This document shows positions 25,848-34,298 of a stretch of DNA of 59,559 bases, piece by piece (position 1 is the first letter of the stretch; every line of letters starts with the position of its first letter). The stretch covers positions 1 to 59,559 of the forward strand of contig NZ_JAJFOW010000039.1 of the NCBI RefSeq assembly GCF_020731285.1. Direction: 5' to 3'. The notes beneath the pieces were generated by a model. The model was not told the origin of the DNA. It saw nothing but the letters and a program-made list of their open reading frames with translations, and did no database searches. A program made the translations under genes and the position numbers. The stretch is from Cohnella baijiui. Its GTDB lineage: Bacteria; Bacillota; Bacilli; Paenibacillales; Paenibacillaceae.

Positions 25848-26071
25848 AGCCCCAGGAGAACACTAGAACGGCACACGCCAACTAGACCGCCGGAACCACA
25901 CGCTCGCGAGTCTGGCGGTCTTCATTCGCGGCGTCGGATCGCCGGTGCAACTTTCCATCGGAACACTCTCCCTAGCCCCCGGCAAACACTGGATCGACGC
26001 AAGCCAAAAAAGACCGCCGGAACCACGCGCTCGTGGTCTGGCGGTCTTCATTCGCGGCGTCGGATCGCCGG
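25848..26071. repeat. Tandem duplication of about 126 bp
   Basis: Two nearly identical 61-62-bp blocks (25884-25945 and 26011-26071) each carry a GACCGCC...GGCGGTC hairpin followed by a shared TTCATTCGCGGCGTCGGATC. Similarity extends leftward to CTAGCCCC (25848 and 25974), so the full unit is about 126 bp. A fainter partial third unit may precede 25848. Only the right-hand copy keeps the T-run that makes a terminator. Confidence 0.75.
26006..26046 (-). terminator. Terminator inside the second duplicate
   Basis: Arms GACCGCC (26012-26018) and GGCGGTC (26040-26046) enclose an inner ACCACG/CGTGGT stem. Six T follow on the minus strand (26006-26011). It lies 60 bp past the stop of the gene at 26108. 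Confidence 0.8.
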
Positions 26072-26107
26072 ACCGGCGCCCCCTCACCGCGGGGACGGGT
26101 CGGGCGA

Positions 26108-26488
26108 TTACGCCTTGGTCTTGACTTTGTCGAGATGGCGGAACCGCAGCGCCGACCATGTATCGTCTACGGCGACGTTGCTGACGATCCGGTATTCGGT
26201 CTTTCCTTCCATGAGGCGCCACAGGCTGTCCCGATTGATGTCGGTCTTGATGCTGCCGGATTGCTTGGGGTAGGCGACCCAGAAGACGGCGTCTTCGTTC
26301 AGGGTCGGAATGATCTTGGCCGTCCACTTCAGCACCTGCTCCGCATTGCGCGCGAACACGAGCACGAAGTCGAACTTCCCTTCCGGAGCGGTCTCGACGT
26401 CGACGCCGAGGTCGAAGCCTTCCGGCGCGTTCAGGACCGCCGCGCGGCCCGATTTGTAGTACAGCTTTTGGTAGAGCGGTTTGGACAT
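26108..26488 (-). CDS. Conserved small protein, DUF3052-like
   Basis: A 126-residue soluble protein. The pattern YKSGRAAVLNAPEGF near the N-terminus, KFDFVLVFARN, FWVAYPKQSG, a Ser/Asp-rich RDSLW and a C-terminal VDDTWSALRFRH resemble DUF3052-type proteins, whose function is unknown. It is monocistronic with its own terminator and lies just downstream of dnaD. No catalytic motif was recognised. The family label is from memory of motifs. Confidence 0.6.
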   Translation of the reverse strand: MSKPLYQKLYYKSGRAAVLNAPEGFDLGVDVETAPEGKFDFVLVFARNAEQVLKWTAKIIPTLNEDAVFWVAYPKQSGSIKTDINRDSLWRLMEGKTEYRIVSNVAVDDTWSALRFRHLDKVKTKA

Positions 26489-26587
26489 GCGTAAGGACTC
26501 CTTCGGCTTGGCGAATGCAGCTTGTTTGCCGAGATTATACCCGCCAATCCGCCCGCTGTCAAACGCCGGCGAATCACGTCGGCGAAC

Positions 26588-27280
26588 TCATCGCCCGACG
26601 CGGAACCTCTGCGCATGCGCGCGCGCGTCTTCGACGCTCTGCACCCGGTTGCGGCTCCACTCCAGCAAAATGCGATCGATGTAGCGGAAGTGAAGCTTGC
26701 CGGCGAAGACGGATTCCTTGAGCGCGAACAGGACGAGCTCCTCGGGATAACGGTCCTGATCGAGCCATCCGTTGATCGTCTCGACCTCCATCGGCGTAAG
26801 CGGCCGGCCGAATTCCTGCTCGAACGTGCCGAACAGCGAAGGCGTACCTGCCGCGGCGGGCGGAATGACCGTCGGCTTGGCGGCGGTAGGGTCCGCCGAT
26901 TCCGAGCGCAGCGGCACCTCTCCGGCCGCGAGCAGCGACGCGATCCGGTGAAATAGTCCGTTCAGGTTGTAACGTTCGGCCTGGACGCCCGACACCGGGT
27001 CCGTCACCTCGTCGATCCCGACGAGCTCCAGCTTCATGAGCCGCTGAAGCGCCTGCCCGATCGTCGCCGCCCCGGCACCCATTCGCTCCTGCAGCTGCTC
27101 CGTCGTCGGAAAGTCGTTTTGCTCCAACTGCCGAAAAGCGATCAGCTGCAGCAGCAGCATGCATTCGGTATCCGTCAGCTTGAGCGCCCGGTAGGCGCGC
27201 AGCAGCGCGTACGGAATGCTGACCGCACCGTCCAGATACGCTTCCGCCAGCCCTTTCGCCACGCCTCCGATATCATTCAT
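26588..27280 (-). CDS. dnaD: DnaD-type primosome protein
   Basis: Replication restart and initiation protein that, with DnaB and DnaI, loads the replicative helicase. The 230 residues match B. subtilis DnaD (232). An N-terminal winged-helix domain (about 18-95, with TEQLQERMGAGAATIGQAL) is joined by a Pro/Ala-rich linker to the C-terminal DnaD domain (about 146-215, FEQEFGRPLTPMEVETI). The start ATG overlaps the ackA stop by 8 bp, so its translation depends on a metabolic gene. nth, its usual partner, is 24 kb away. Confidence 0.9.
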   Translation of the reverse strand: MNDIGGVAKGLAEAYLDGAVSIPYALLRAYRALKLTDTECMLLLQLIAFRQLEQNDFPTTEQLQERMGAGAATIGQALQRLMKLELVGIDEVTDPVSGVQAERYNLNGLFHRIASLLAAGEVPLRSESADPTAAKPTVIPPAAAGTPSLFGTFEQEFGRPLTPMEVETINGWLDQDRYPEELVLFALKESVFAGKLHFRYIDRILLEWSRNRVQSVEDARAHAQRFRVGR

Positions 27281-28496
27281 GCCGCAGCTCTCCCCCTCTG
27301 GACCGTGCGAGACGGTACGTGTCTCTAGCGATGAGCAGCTCCTCGTTGGTCGGCACGACGAGCGCCGTCACTTTGGACGCGTCCGTCGTGATCCGGCGGA
27401 CGTCCTTCGAGCGGACGGCGTTGCGATCTTGATCGAGCTCGACGCCGAAGAAGCCAAGCCCTTCGAGCACCCGCTTGCGCAGCACGTCCGAATTTTCCCC
27501 GACGCCGGCCGTGAACAGGATCGCGTCGAGGCCGTCCATCGCCGCCGCGTAGGCGCCGATGTACTTGCGGATACGGTAAGCGTACATCTCGAAGGCGGTC
27601 TTCGCCTGCTCGCTGCCCGCTTCCATCGCCTGCACGACCTCGCGCATGTCGCTGCTGATGCCCGATACGGCCATCAGGCCGCTGTGCTTGTTCAGCATCG
27701 AATTCACTTCGTTCAGCGTCAGGTCCTCTTTGTTCATCGTATACGGCACGATCGCAGGGTCCAGATCGCCGCTGCGCGTCCCCATCATGAGTCCTTCCAG
27801 CGGCGTCATGCCCATGCTCGTATCGTACGACCGGCCGTGCAATATCGCCGTGCAGCTCGCGCCGTTGCCGATGTGGCAGCTGACGAGCTTCAGCTCCCGC
27901 AGCGGCCGGCCGAGAAACTCGGCAGCCCGCTTGCTGACATAGTCGTGCGACGTCCCGTGAAAGCCGTAGCGCCGAATCTGGTGCTTGCGGTACAGCACCG
28001 TCGGGATCGCATACAGGTAGGACGTCTTCGGCATCGTCTGATGAAAGGCCGTGTCGAAAACGACGACCTGCGGCACGTCCGGCAGGTTCTGCTCGACGGC
28101 GACGATCCCCATCATGTGGGCGGGGTTGTGAAGGGGCGCGAGATCGAACAGCTTGCGGATCTCGAGCTTGACGTTCGCGTCGACGAGCACCGACTCGCCG
28201 AACGTTTCGCCTCCGTGCACGACGCGGTGGCCGACGGCCTGCACCTCGCCGATGCTGCGCAGCACGCCGAACTGTTTGTGGGTCAGCATGTCGAGCACTT
28301 TGCGGACGGCGGTCGTATGATCGAGAATTTCGCTGACCTCCCGCACCTCCGCGCGTCCTTCCACTTCATGGGTGAGGATGGACGAATCCATCCCGATCCG
28401 CTCGACCCGGCCGGTGGCGAGCACCGCCTCGGTCGCCATTTCGTACAGCTGATACTTGAGCGAGGAGCTCCCCGCATTCATGACGAGCACGTTCAT
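27273..28496 (-). CDS. ackA: Acetate kinase
   Basis: Interconverts acetyl phosphate plus ADP with acetate plus ATP. The 407 residues carry the signatures VMNAGSSSLKYQLY (4-17), HRVVHGGETF, AFHQTMP, RRYGFHGTSHDYV, SCHIGNGAS and TAGVGENSD. pta is not adjacent. It overlaps hbd by ATGA and dnaD by 8 bp, forming a three-gene coupled unit. Confidence 0.96.
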   Translation of the reverse strand: MNVLVMNAGSSSLKYQLYEMATEAVLATGRVERIGMDSSILTHEVEGRAEVREVSEILDHTTAVRKVLDMLTHKQFGVLRSIGEVQAVGHRVVHGGETFGESVLVDANVKLEIRKLFDLAPLHNPAHMMGIVAVEQNLPDVPQVVVFDTAFHQTMPKTSYLYAIPTVLYRKHQIRRYGFHGTSHDYVSKRAAEFLGRPLRELKLVSCHIGNGASCTAILHGRSYDTSMGMTPLEGLMMGTRSGDLDPAIVPYTMNKEDLTLNEVNSMLNKHSGLMAVSGISSDMREVVQAMEAGSEQAKTAFEMYAYRIRKYIGAYAAAMDGLDAILFTAGVGENSDVLRKRVLEGLGFFGVELDQDRNAVRSKDVRRITTDASKVTALVVPTNEELLIARDTYRLARSRGGELRHE

Positions 28497-29365
28497 GGGA
28501 GCCGGTCACCGTCCTTGTCGTAGGAGAAAAAGCCGCTGCCCGTCTTCACGCCGAGCTGTCCGGCGCGCACCTTTTTCTTCAGCAGAATCGACGGGCGGTA
28601 TTTCAGCTCGCCGTATTCGCGGAACATGCGTTCCAGCGCCGCCAGCACCGAGTCGAGACCGAATCGGTCCGCCATCTCGAGCGGCCCGTTTTCGAACTGG
28701 TAGCCGATCCGCATCGCGCTGTCGATGTCGTCGGCGGACGCGACGCCTTCCTGCAGCAGATGCAGCGCTTCGTTGATGAGCAGGCAGATCAGCCGCGTCG
28801 TGACGAAGCCGGGCGACTCGTACACCATGACGCCTTTTTTGGCCAGCACCTGCTCGATAAAGTCTTTGGTCCGAACGAACGTCTCGTCCGACGTTTGCAG
28901 CCCGCGGATGATTTCTACCACGTCGATCCGGAAAGCCGGATAGACGAAGTGCATGCCGATGACCCGCTCGGGATGGGCCGTGACGCTCGCAAGCTCGGTG
29001 AGGCTGAGCGTGGACGTGTTGCTCGCCAGCACGCGATCTGCCGGGATGACGGCGTCCAACTGCCGGAACACGTCCTTCTTGCTGTCCAAATCCTCGCTAA
29101 TCGTCTCGATGACCAAATCGCACTCCGCGAGGTGGGAGAGCGACGGTTCTGTATGAATGCGGTTTAAGATAAGCTTCTTCTCCGCGGTCGTAATGGCCCA
29201 ACGCTCGATCTGCCGGTCCAGGCTCGTCTCGATCTGCAGCAGCGCCTGCTGCAGCCGCTCGGCCGTATAGTCGGTCAGATGAACGTCCAATCCTTTGGCG
29301 GCCAGCATCTCCGCGATGCTCTGCCCCATCGTGCCGGCGCCGACGACGCCGATCTTTCTCCACAT
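28493..29365 (-). CDS. 3-hydroxyacyl-CoA (3-hydroxybutyryl-CoA) dehydrogenase
   Basis: NAD-dependent dehydrogenase of 290 residues. The Rossmann motif VVGAGTMGQSIAEML is near residue 7; ASNTSTLSLTELA, GMHFVYPAFRIDVVEII and a C-terminal GYQFENGPLEMADRFGLD are typical. The start at 29365 follows GGAGGG; the longer frame adds 20 residues without a site. The substrate is presumably a short-chain 3-hydroxyacyl-CoA. No thiolase or crotonase lies nearby, so the pathway is unclear. Confidence 0.88.
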   Translation of the reverse strand: MWRKIGVVGAGTMGQSIAEMLAAKGLDVHLTDYTAERLQQALLQIETSLDRQIERWAITTAEKKLILNRIHTEPSLSHLAECDLVIETISEDLDSKKDVFRQLDAVIPADRVLASNTSTLSLTELASVTAHPERVIGMHFVYPAFRIDVVEIIRGLQTSDETFVRTKDFIEQVLAKKGVMVYESPGFVTTRLICLLINEALHLLQEGVASADDIDSAMRIGYQFENGPLEMADRFGLDSVLAALERMFREYGELKYRPSILLKKKVRAGQLGVKTGSGFFSYDKDGDRLP

Positions 29366-29478
29366 GCAGACAATCCCTCCAGCCTGTCGGTCGGCAAGTC
29401 CGACCTGACATTTCCATCTTAACATACCGCTCCGCCGACATAAACCGACGAAGCGGTGAAGAACCGGTGAAGATTCCG

Positions 29479-30606
29479 TTAAGAGGAACAGGGCCGTCCG
29501 AGCGCAGTCATCTCTTCCCGCAAAACGCGCAGCAGGAAGGCGTTCTCCTCCCCGGTCCCGACGGAAATGCGCAGATGGCGGGGCAACCCCCAGCCCTTGC
29601 CGCTTCGGACGATCACCCCGCGCCGCAGCAGCGCCCTATCAAGATCCTGGGCGTCGTCCCCGAATTCGGCCAGCACGAAGTTGGCCTGACTCTCGGTCGT
29701 CGGCACGCCAAGCGCGGCAAGCCCCTCGCGAAGCTGCCGCCGGCCTTCGGCGTTGCACCGGCGGGAGGCGGCCAGGTGATCGTCGTCCCGCAGCGCCGCG
29801 ATGGCGGCCGTCTGCGCCAAGGCATTGACGTTGAAAGGCTCTTTGACTTGAAGCAGCGCCCGCACGATCGCCTCCGGTGCCGCGCAGTACCCGGCTCGAA
29901 CGCCGGCCAGGCCGTAAATTTTGGAGAACGTCTGCAGGATGGCGATGTTGCGCCCTTCGCGCAGCAGCTCGAAGCCGTCGGTATAGTCTTCCGCATCCGC
30001 AAAATGCGCGTAGGCCGCGTCGAGGACGACAAGCACCCGCTCAGGCAATGCATCCGTTAGATGGCGTAGGTGGTTCCGCGAAAGGTAGGTGCCGGTCGGA
30101 TTGTTCGGCGAGCATAAATACAAGAGCTTGGTCCGCGGCGTGACGGAGGCGAGGATATCCGTGATCTCGTAAGCGAACCCTTCGCGCAGCGGCACCCGGA
30201 CGACATCCGCGTTCATGAGCAGCCCGCCGAACTCGTATTCGCTGAAGGAAGGCGACGGGACGACAATCTCGTCTCCGGGATCGAGATACGCTTCCGAGAG
30301 TAGGGTGATCAGCTCGTCGGCCCCGTTGGCGACGACCAGCTGAGACGGCGCCACGCCCAGCCGCTCGGCCAGCGCTTCCGCGAGCGCGGTCGCCCGATGG
30401 TCCGGGTAACGGTGCAGCTCGCTAAGCATCTCCGTGATCGCGGCGAGCGCCAGAGGCGAAGGCCCAAGCGGATTTTCGTTCGAAGCCAGCTTGACGATGC
30501 GGTCAAGGCCGTATTCCTCCCGGACTTCCCAGATCGGCTTGCCCGGCGTATAGGGGGCCATGCGGCCGAGCGTCTCCCGTGCGGGCGTTGGGCCGGTTCG
30601 GTTCAT
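29479..30606 (-). CDS. hisC: Histidinol-phosphate aminotransferase
   Basis: PLP enzyme of histidine synthesis (family also acts on aromatic precursors). The 375 residues include KLASNENPLGPSP, RYPDHRATALAEALA, CSPNNPTGTYLS, LDAAYAHFAD and the Schiff-base lysine in TFSKIYGLAGVRAGY. The start at 30606 is supported by AAAGGAGAG. It is isolated from other his genes and occupies the place where B. subtilis has the aminotransferase gene aspB after tseB. Confidence 0.9.
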   Translation of the reverse strand: MNRTGPTPARETLGRMAPYTPGKPIWEVREEYGLDRIVKLASNENPLGPSPLALAAITEMLSELHRYPDHRATALAEALAERLGVAPSQLVVANGADELITLLSEAYLDPGDEIVVPSPSFSEYEFGGLLMNADVVRVPLREGFAYEITDILASVTPRTKLLYLCSPNNPTGTYLSRNHLRHLTDALPERVLVVLDAAYAHFADAEDYTDGFELLREGRNIAILQTFSKIYGLAGVRAGYCAAPEAIVRALLQVKEPFNVNALAQTAAIAALRDDDHLAASRRCNAEGRRQLREGLAALGVPTTESQANFVLAEFGDDAQDLDRALLRRGVIVRSGKGWGLPRHLRISVGTGEENAFLLRVLREEMTALGRPCSS

Positions 30607-30691
30607 GCAAATCTCTCCTTTGCGTATCGGACGCTTTATTATATTACCCCAATAATACATTAACGCGTTACCTAAGTAAAGGTTTTTTCGC

Positions 30692-30732
30692 AAAAAGAAA
30701 CCCGACCATCCGCGTCGGCGGATGTCGTCGGG
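30692..30732 (-). terminator. Terminator of the sigma/anti-sigma operon
   Basis: A long stem built from CCCGAC and CATCCGC with their complements (30701-30732), followed by TTTCTTTTT on the minus strand. It lies 14 bp past the anti-sigma stop. Confidence 0.85.
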
Positions 30733-30745
30733 ATGTTTCGGGCGC

Positions 30746-32017
30746 TCAGTTCCCTTGATTCAACTGAATCGCGTCGCCGTCCGTCGGGTTCAAGATGGCG
30801 GCCACTTGCTTTTTCCAGTTGTCGACGTATTTGATATTGGACGTCCACTGGGCCATGACGATCTTCTCCCCGTCGGCCAGCGGAATCGTGAGCGGATGGT
30901 CCTTGCCGTTTTGTTGCTGGTACGGATAGACCAGAATCTGATTGCCCGCGAGGACCGCGAGCATATCCTCGTTCGGCGAGGTGAATGCGTCTTCCGCCTG
31001 CGGCACGATCTTCTTGATCTGGGACCAGGAGATCGACAGCGTGTCGTAATTCCGGAACTCGTCTGGCAGCGGTTCGGAGATCTCGACCAGCGCGTCGTTG
31101 CCGAACGGCGCGTAGGCGTCGGTCACGGTGACGCCGTTCTTCATCTCCTCGGCGGCAGCCGTCCAGTTGCCGGTCCGCCGGATGATCGACCATTGCTCCG
31201 TCTGGGGCTGGATGGCGGGCGACGCCGCAACGGAGTCTTTCAGGACTTCCTCCAGCTTGACGTGCGACTCTGCTGCAGGGTCGAAAGCCGTACGGCTCGC
31301 GTCGGAGGCGAGCTGCTCGATGTGCTTGACCCAGCGGAACTCCGCCTTGGGCGCGCTGGTCCGGTTTTGCACGACCGAGACGTATCGGTTGCCGACGAAC
31401 GTCAGGCGCTCGACCATTCCGATGTCGGAGGTAACGGGGATTGCGTTAGCCTGCTCGAGAGTCAGCGCGCCTTTACCGTTTGCCTGATACGCCTTGAGCG
31501 TCTGCGTAGGCGCGTTCTTGTCGCCCGAGGTAACTGCCTCAATTTTCCAAAAATTTTGCTTGTAAGGCATGACGATCCCGTCGCCCGACGCGGTGACTGC
31601 AAACTGGCCGTCTTGCGGCGCGATGAGCAGCGTCCGGTACCGGCTGACGACGTTGCCGCCCGCTTCCTGGTCGGTGCGCAAACCGAGCAGAAGGACGGAC
31701 CGGATCTGCGCGTTTGCGTCCGCGAACAGCTTGTTGTCCTGCGTCGAGGCCGTCTGGACGGCCGGGTCGTCCGCGAAGCGCTCCGCGGACGGCCCGGGGG
31801 CCGTCCACTGCCAGATGCCGAATGCCAGCAGCAAGCTGAGGATCGCGGCGACCCCCGCCCCGTTCCAGCCGATCCGGGCAAAGAAGGACGGCCGGCGCGC
31901 AGGACGGTCGATCGCGTCCTCGATCCGCTTGCGCAGACGGTCGTCGAAGCCGTTTCGGGACAGGGGGCCTCGAGAAAGCTGCTGCCTCAATTCTTTATCA
32001 TTCGGTTCCATAACCAT
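30746..32017 (-). CDS. Membrane protein, probable anti-sigma factor
   Basis: A 423-residue single-pass protein. An Arg/Asp-rich cytoplasmic segment of about 50 residues precedes a membrane helix (about 52-69, AGVAAILSLLLAFGIW). A 350-residue exterior domain, rich in Thr/Ala/Gln, shows no catalytic motif. It overlaps the ECF sigma gene by 20 bp, the usual arrangement for a cognate anti-sigma. The zinc-binding H-x3-C-x2-C of ZAS anti-sigmas is absent. The start at 32017 has AAGGAG four bases upstream; 32011 is an alternative. Confidence 0.7.
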   Translation of the reverse strand: MVMEPNDKELRQQLSRGPLSRNGFDDRLRKRIEDAIDRPARRPSFFARIGWNGAGVAAILSLLLAFGIWQWTAPGPSAERFADDPAVQTASTQDNKLFADANAQIRSVLLLGLRTDQEAGGNVVSRYRTLLIAPQDGQFAVTASGDGIVMPYKQNFWKIEAVTSGDKNAPTQTLKAYQANGKGALTLEQANAIPVTSDIGMVERLTFVGNRYVSVVQNRTSAPKAEFRWVKHIEQLASDASRTAFDPAAESHVKLEEVLKDSVAASPAIQPQTEQWSIIRRTGNWTAAAEEMKNGVTVTDAYAPFGNDALVEISEPLPDEFRNYDTLSISWSQIKKIVPQAEDAFTSPNEDMLAVLAGNQILVYPYQQQNGKDHPLTIPLADGEKIVMAQWTSNIKYVDNWKKQVAAILNPTDGDAIQLNQGN

Positions 32018-32558
32018 TGCGCTCCTTCATTTTCGCGATTTTGCGACGGGCGTGGAACATGCGGGACTTCACGGTTCCTTCCGTCACGCCAAGCACTTCG
32101 GCGATCTCCTTCAACGACAGCTGGTGATGCGCGTAAAGAATGAGAACTTCGCGAGACTTGGCTGGCAGCTTGAGCACAAGCTTCCAAAGATCGTTGACGG
32201 CATATCGCTCGATGACGTCTTCCTCAACCGACTGCCGCTCCCCGACTTCTCCGATCCAGTCGGTCAGCGTGACCTTGCGGAGGAAAGCGGAGCGATGGTG
32301 GTCGATGACCGTGTTCCTCGTGATGGTGAGGAGCCACGTCCGGATGGAGGCGTCGCTTCGGAAGTTGTGCAGGTTCTTGAATACCTTGATGAAGACCTCC
32401 TGGGAAATATCGTCCGCCAGATCCCACTTGCGCGTAAGGCTGAACGCATAATTCCAGACCTCCTTGCCGTAAGCGTTCATCAGCTCCGAGAGCAGCGCTT
32501 TCTTGTCTTCGGGGTCGTTCATATATTTGAGATAATCGAAATTCGCGTCGGCATTCAA
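31998..32558 (-). CDS. ECF-type RNA polymerase sigma factor
   Basis: A 186-residue group 4 sigma factor. Region 2 contains DLADDISQEVFIKVFKNL and TWLLTITRN; region 4 contains LPAKSREVLILYAHHQLS and a helix-turn-helix IAEVLGVTEGTVKSRM. The likely start is TTG at 32558, five to six bases after AGAGGTGG. An ECF-like promoter lies immediately upstream, suggesting autoregulation. The stimulus is unknown. Confidence 0.92.
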   Translation of the reverse strand: MNADANFDYLKYMNDPEDKKALLSELMNAYGKEVWNYAFSLTRKWDLADDISQEVFIKVFKNLHNFRSDASIRTWLLTITRNTVIDHHRSAFLRKVTLTDWIGEVGERQSVEEDVIERYAVNDLWKLVLKLPAKSREVLILYAHHQLSLKEIAEVLGVTEGTVKSRMFHARRKIAKMKERNGYGTE

Positions 32559-32577
32559 AGCAACCACCTCTTTAATG

Positions 32578-32603
32578 GACGAAGAACACGAGTGATCGGT
32601 TCA
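32578..32603 (-). promoter_or_regulatory. Candidate ECF-type autoregulated promoter
   Basis: On the minus strand TGAACC (32598-32603) is followed after 16 bp by CGTC (32578-32581), matching the general ECF pattern GAAC...CGT. The predicted start falls just before the ribosome-binding site, leaving a leader of about 15-20 nt. Confidence 0.5.
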
Positions 32604-32733
32604 AACATTTATGTTACCACACTTTTGGGGTTCGGTCACCGATGCTTGTCGGTTGGTGTCGCCGCTCAGCCGCGGCCGGGGATGGAAGTTCCCTCCTTGC
32701 CGCTTGTTTCGCGAGATTGATGTCCAAAAGTAG

Positions 32734-32774
32734 AAAAAAAAGCGTCTCCCTCCCCTATCGGTTCGGGAAACGCT
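32734..32774 (-). terminator. Terminator after the FtsH-like gene
   Basis: AGCGTTTCCC pairs with GGGAGACGCT (one G-U) around a 14-nt loop, followed by seven or more T on the minus strand. It lies 25 bp past the protease stop and separates it from the sigma operon. Confidence 0.85.
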
Positions 32775-32798
32775 CATCGTTCAACGTACAGAAAAAAA

Positions 32799-34298
32799 TC
32801 AGGCCGCGTCTTGCTTGAGATGCTCCCGGAGGGCATCTCCGGACAGCGTCTCTTCGTTAATCAGAATCGCTAGCAGCCGGCTGAACGTCTCGATGTGTCC
32901 CTTGAGGATGTCCCGCGTCCGTTCGGTCAGCCCCTCGAGGATCGCGGCGTTTTCCTTCGACCATTGGTCGGCGGTCAGTGCCTGAGGATGAATGATGCCG
33001 AGGCCCGACATGCCGGACTCGATCAGCGTGCGCACGATTTGCGTCGCCTGGTCGAAGTCGCCGCGCGACCCGGTGCTGCGGCCGCCGTAATGAATCTCTT
33101 CGGCGACGGCGCCGCCGAGGGCGATCAGGATCTGGTCCTCCAGCACCTGCTTCGTATAGAGGTAGCTGTCCTTCTGCGGATGGTGGCGGACGTAGCCGAG
33201 CGCTTGTCCACGCGGCGTAAGCGATACCTGCGCCACGCTGCCGGGCCGGACGGTTTCCGCAACGATCGCGTGACCCAGCTCGTGAAGCGCAACGCGTTCC
33301 CGCTCTTCCTTCGACGTCTCGCGGTCCATCCGCTCGCCCATCATCACTTTGTCGATCGCCTGAGCCAGATGCGCCTGGACGATTCGCTCGCTCTCGTCGC
33401 GAAGCGCGTAGATCGCCGCTTCGTTCATGACGCTCTCCAGCTGCGCGCCGGAAAAACTGAACGTTTCCTCCGCCACCTTGGCGAGCGACACGTCCTCCGA
33501 CAGCGGCTTGTTGCGTGCATGCAGACGCAGGATGTGCTCGCGTCCGTGCTTGTCCGGCAGATCCACCTGGATGTGGCGGTCAAAACGGCCCGGGCGCGTC
33601 AGCGCGGCATCGAGCAGCTCCTTGCGGTTGGTCGCCGCGATAATCAGCACGCGCGGCGTTTCGTCGCCTTGAATGCCGTCCATCTCGGTCAGCAGCTGAT
33701 TCAGCGTCTGGTCGTATTCGCGATGCTGGCCGCCGTCGCGCTTGCCGCCGATGCCGTCGATCTCGTCGATGAAAATGATCGCGCTGTCCCGCTTCAGCTT
33801 GGCGGCTTGGTTGCGCGCTTCCTTGAACAGCTCGCGGATACGGCCGGCACCGACGCCGACGTACATCTCGACGAATTCGCTGCCCGACGCGGCGACGAAC
33901 GCCGAGTGGGTATGCTTGGCAGCTGCTTTGGCAAGCAGCGTCTTGCCGGTTCCGGGAGGTCCGGTGAGCAAAATGCCTTTAAGCGGACGAATGCCCAGCT
34001 TCGCGATGCGATCCCGCTGCACGAGAAAATCCAGCGCCTCGGTCAGCTCGCGCTTGGCCTGCTCCTGTCCCCCGATGTCGTCGAAGGACAGGTAAGCCGG
34101 TTCCCGGGCGGGCGCCTTGCGGGCGGCCGCGCCGACGGCGAGGCCACCTTTGGCGCGCGCGAGGAACAGCAGACCGCCGACCAGCGCCGCGCCCATCAGC
34201 AGAGGAACGGCGGGCATTCCCGCGAAGATGAGGAATACGATCAGGACCGGAATGAAGCCGATCGCGATCTCTTTGCCGTAGTTTCTCCAGTTACGCAT
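32799..34298 (-). CDS. Compact FtsH-type AAA+ membrane metalloprotease
   Basis: A 499-residue ATP-dependent zinc protease, distinct from standard FtsH (about 640). Two short hydrophobic segments (about 10-27 and 30-47) are joined by only a few residues, so the extracytoplasmic domain of FtsH is missing. The AAA module has Walker A GPPGTGKT (113-120), Walker B IIFIDEID (174-181) and the region of homology TNRKELLDAALTRPGRFD. The peptidase has HELGH (339-343) and a third ligand, Asp414, in GDFDQAT. The start at 34298 overlaps the upstream gene by 8 bp. It is likely a paralogue of a housekeeping FtsH elsewhere. Confidence 0.9.
   Translation of the reverse strand: MRNWRNYGKEIAIGFIPVLIVFLIFAGMPAVPLLMGAALVGGLLFLARAKGGLAVGAAARKAPAREPAYLSFDDIGGQEQAKRELTEALDFLVQRDRIAKLGIRPLKGILLTGPPGTGKTLLAKAAAKHTHSAFVAASGSEFVEMYVGVGAGRIRELFKEARNQAAKLKRDSAIIFIDEIDGIGGKRDGGQHREYDQTLNQLLTEMDGIQGDETPRVLIIAATNRKELLDAALTRPGRFDRHIQVDLPDKHGREHILRLHARNKPLSEDVSLAKVAEETFSFSGAQLESVMNEAAIYALRDESERIVQAHLAQAIDKVMMGERMDRETSKEERERVALHELGHAIVAETVRPGSVAQVSLTPRGQALGYVRHHPQKDSYLYTKQVLEDQILIALGGAVAEEIHYGGRSTGSRGDFDQATQIVRTLIESGMSGLGIIHPQALTADQWSKENAAILEGLTERTRDILKGHIETFSRLLAILINEETLSGDALREHLKQDAA

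Noticed and set aside
25863..26327. Reverse frame with repeated GDPTPRMKTAR peptide
   Set aside because: The peptide repeat comes from the 126-bp DNA duplication; the frame overlaps the real gene at 26108 out of frame.
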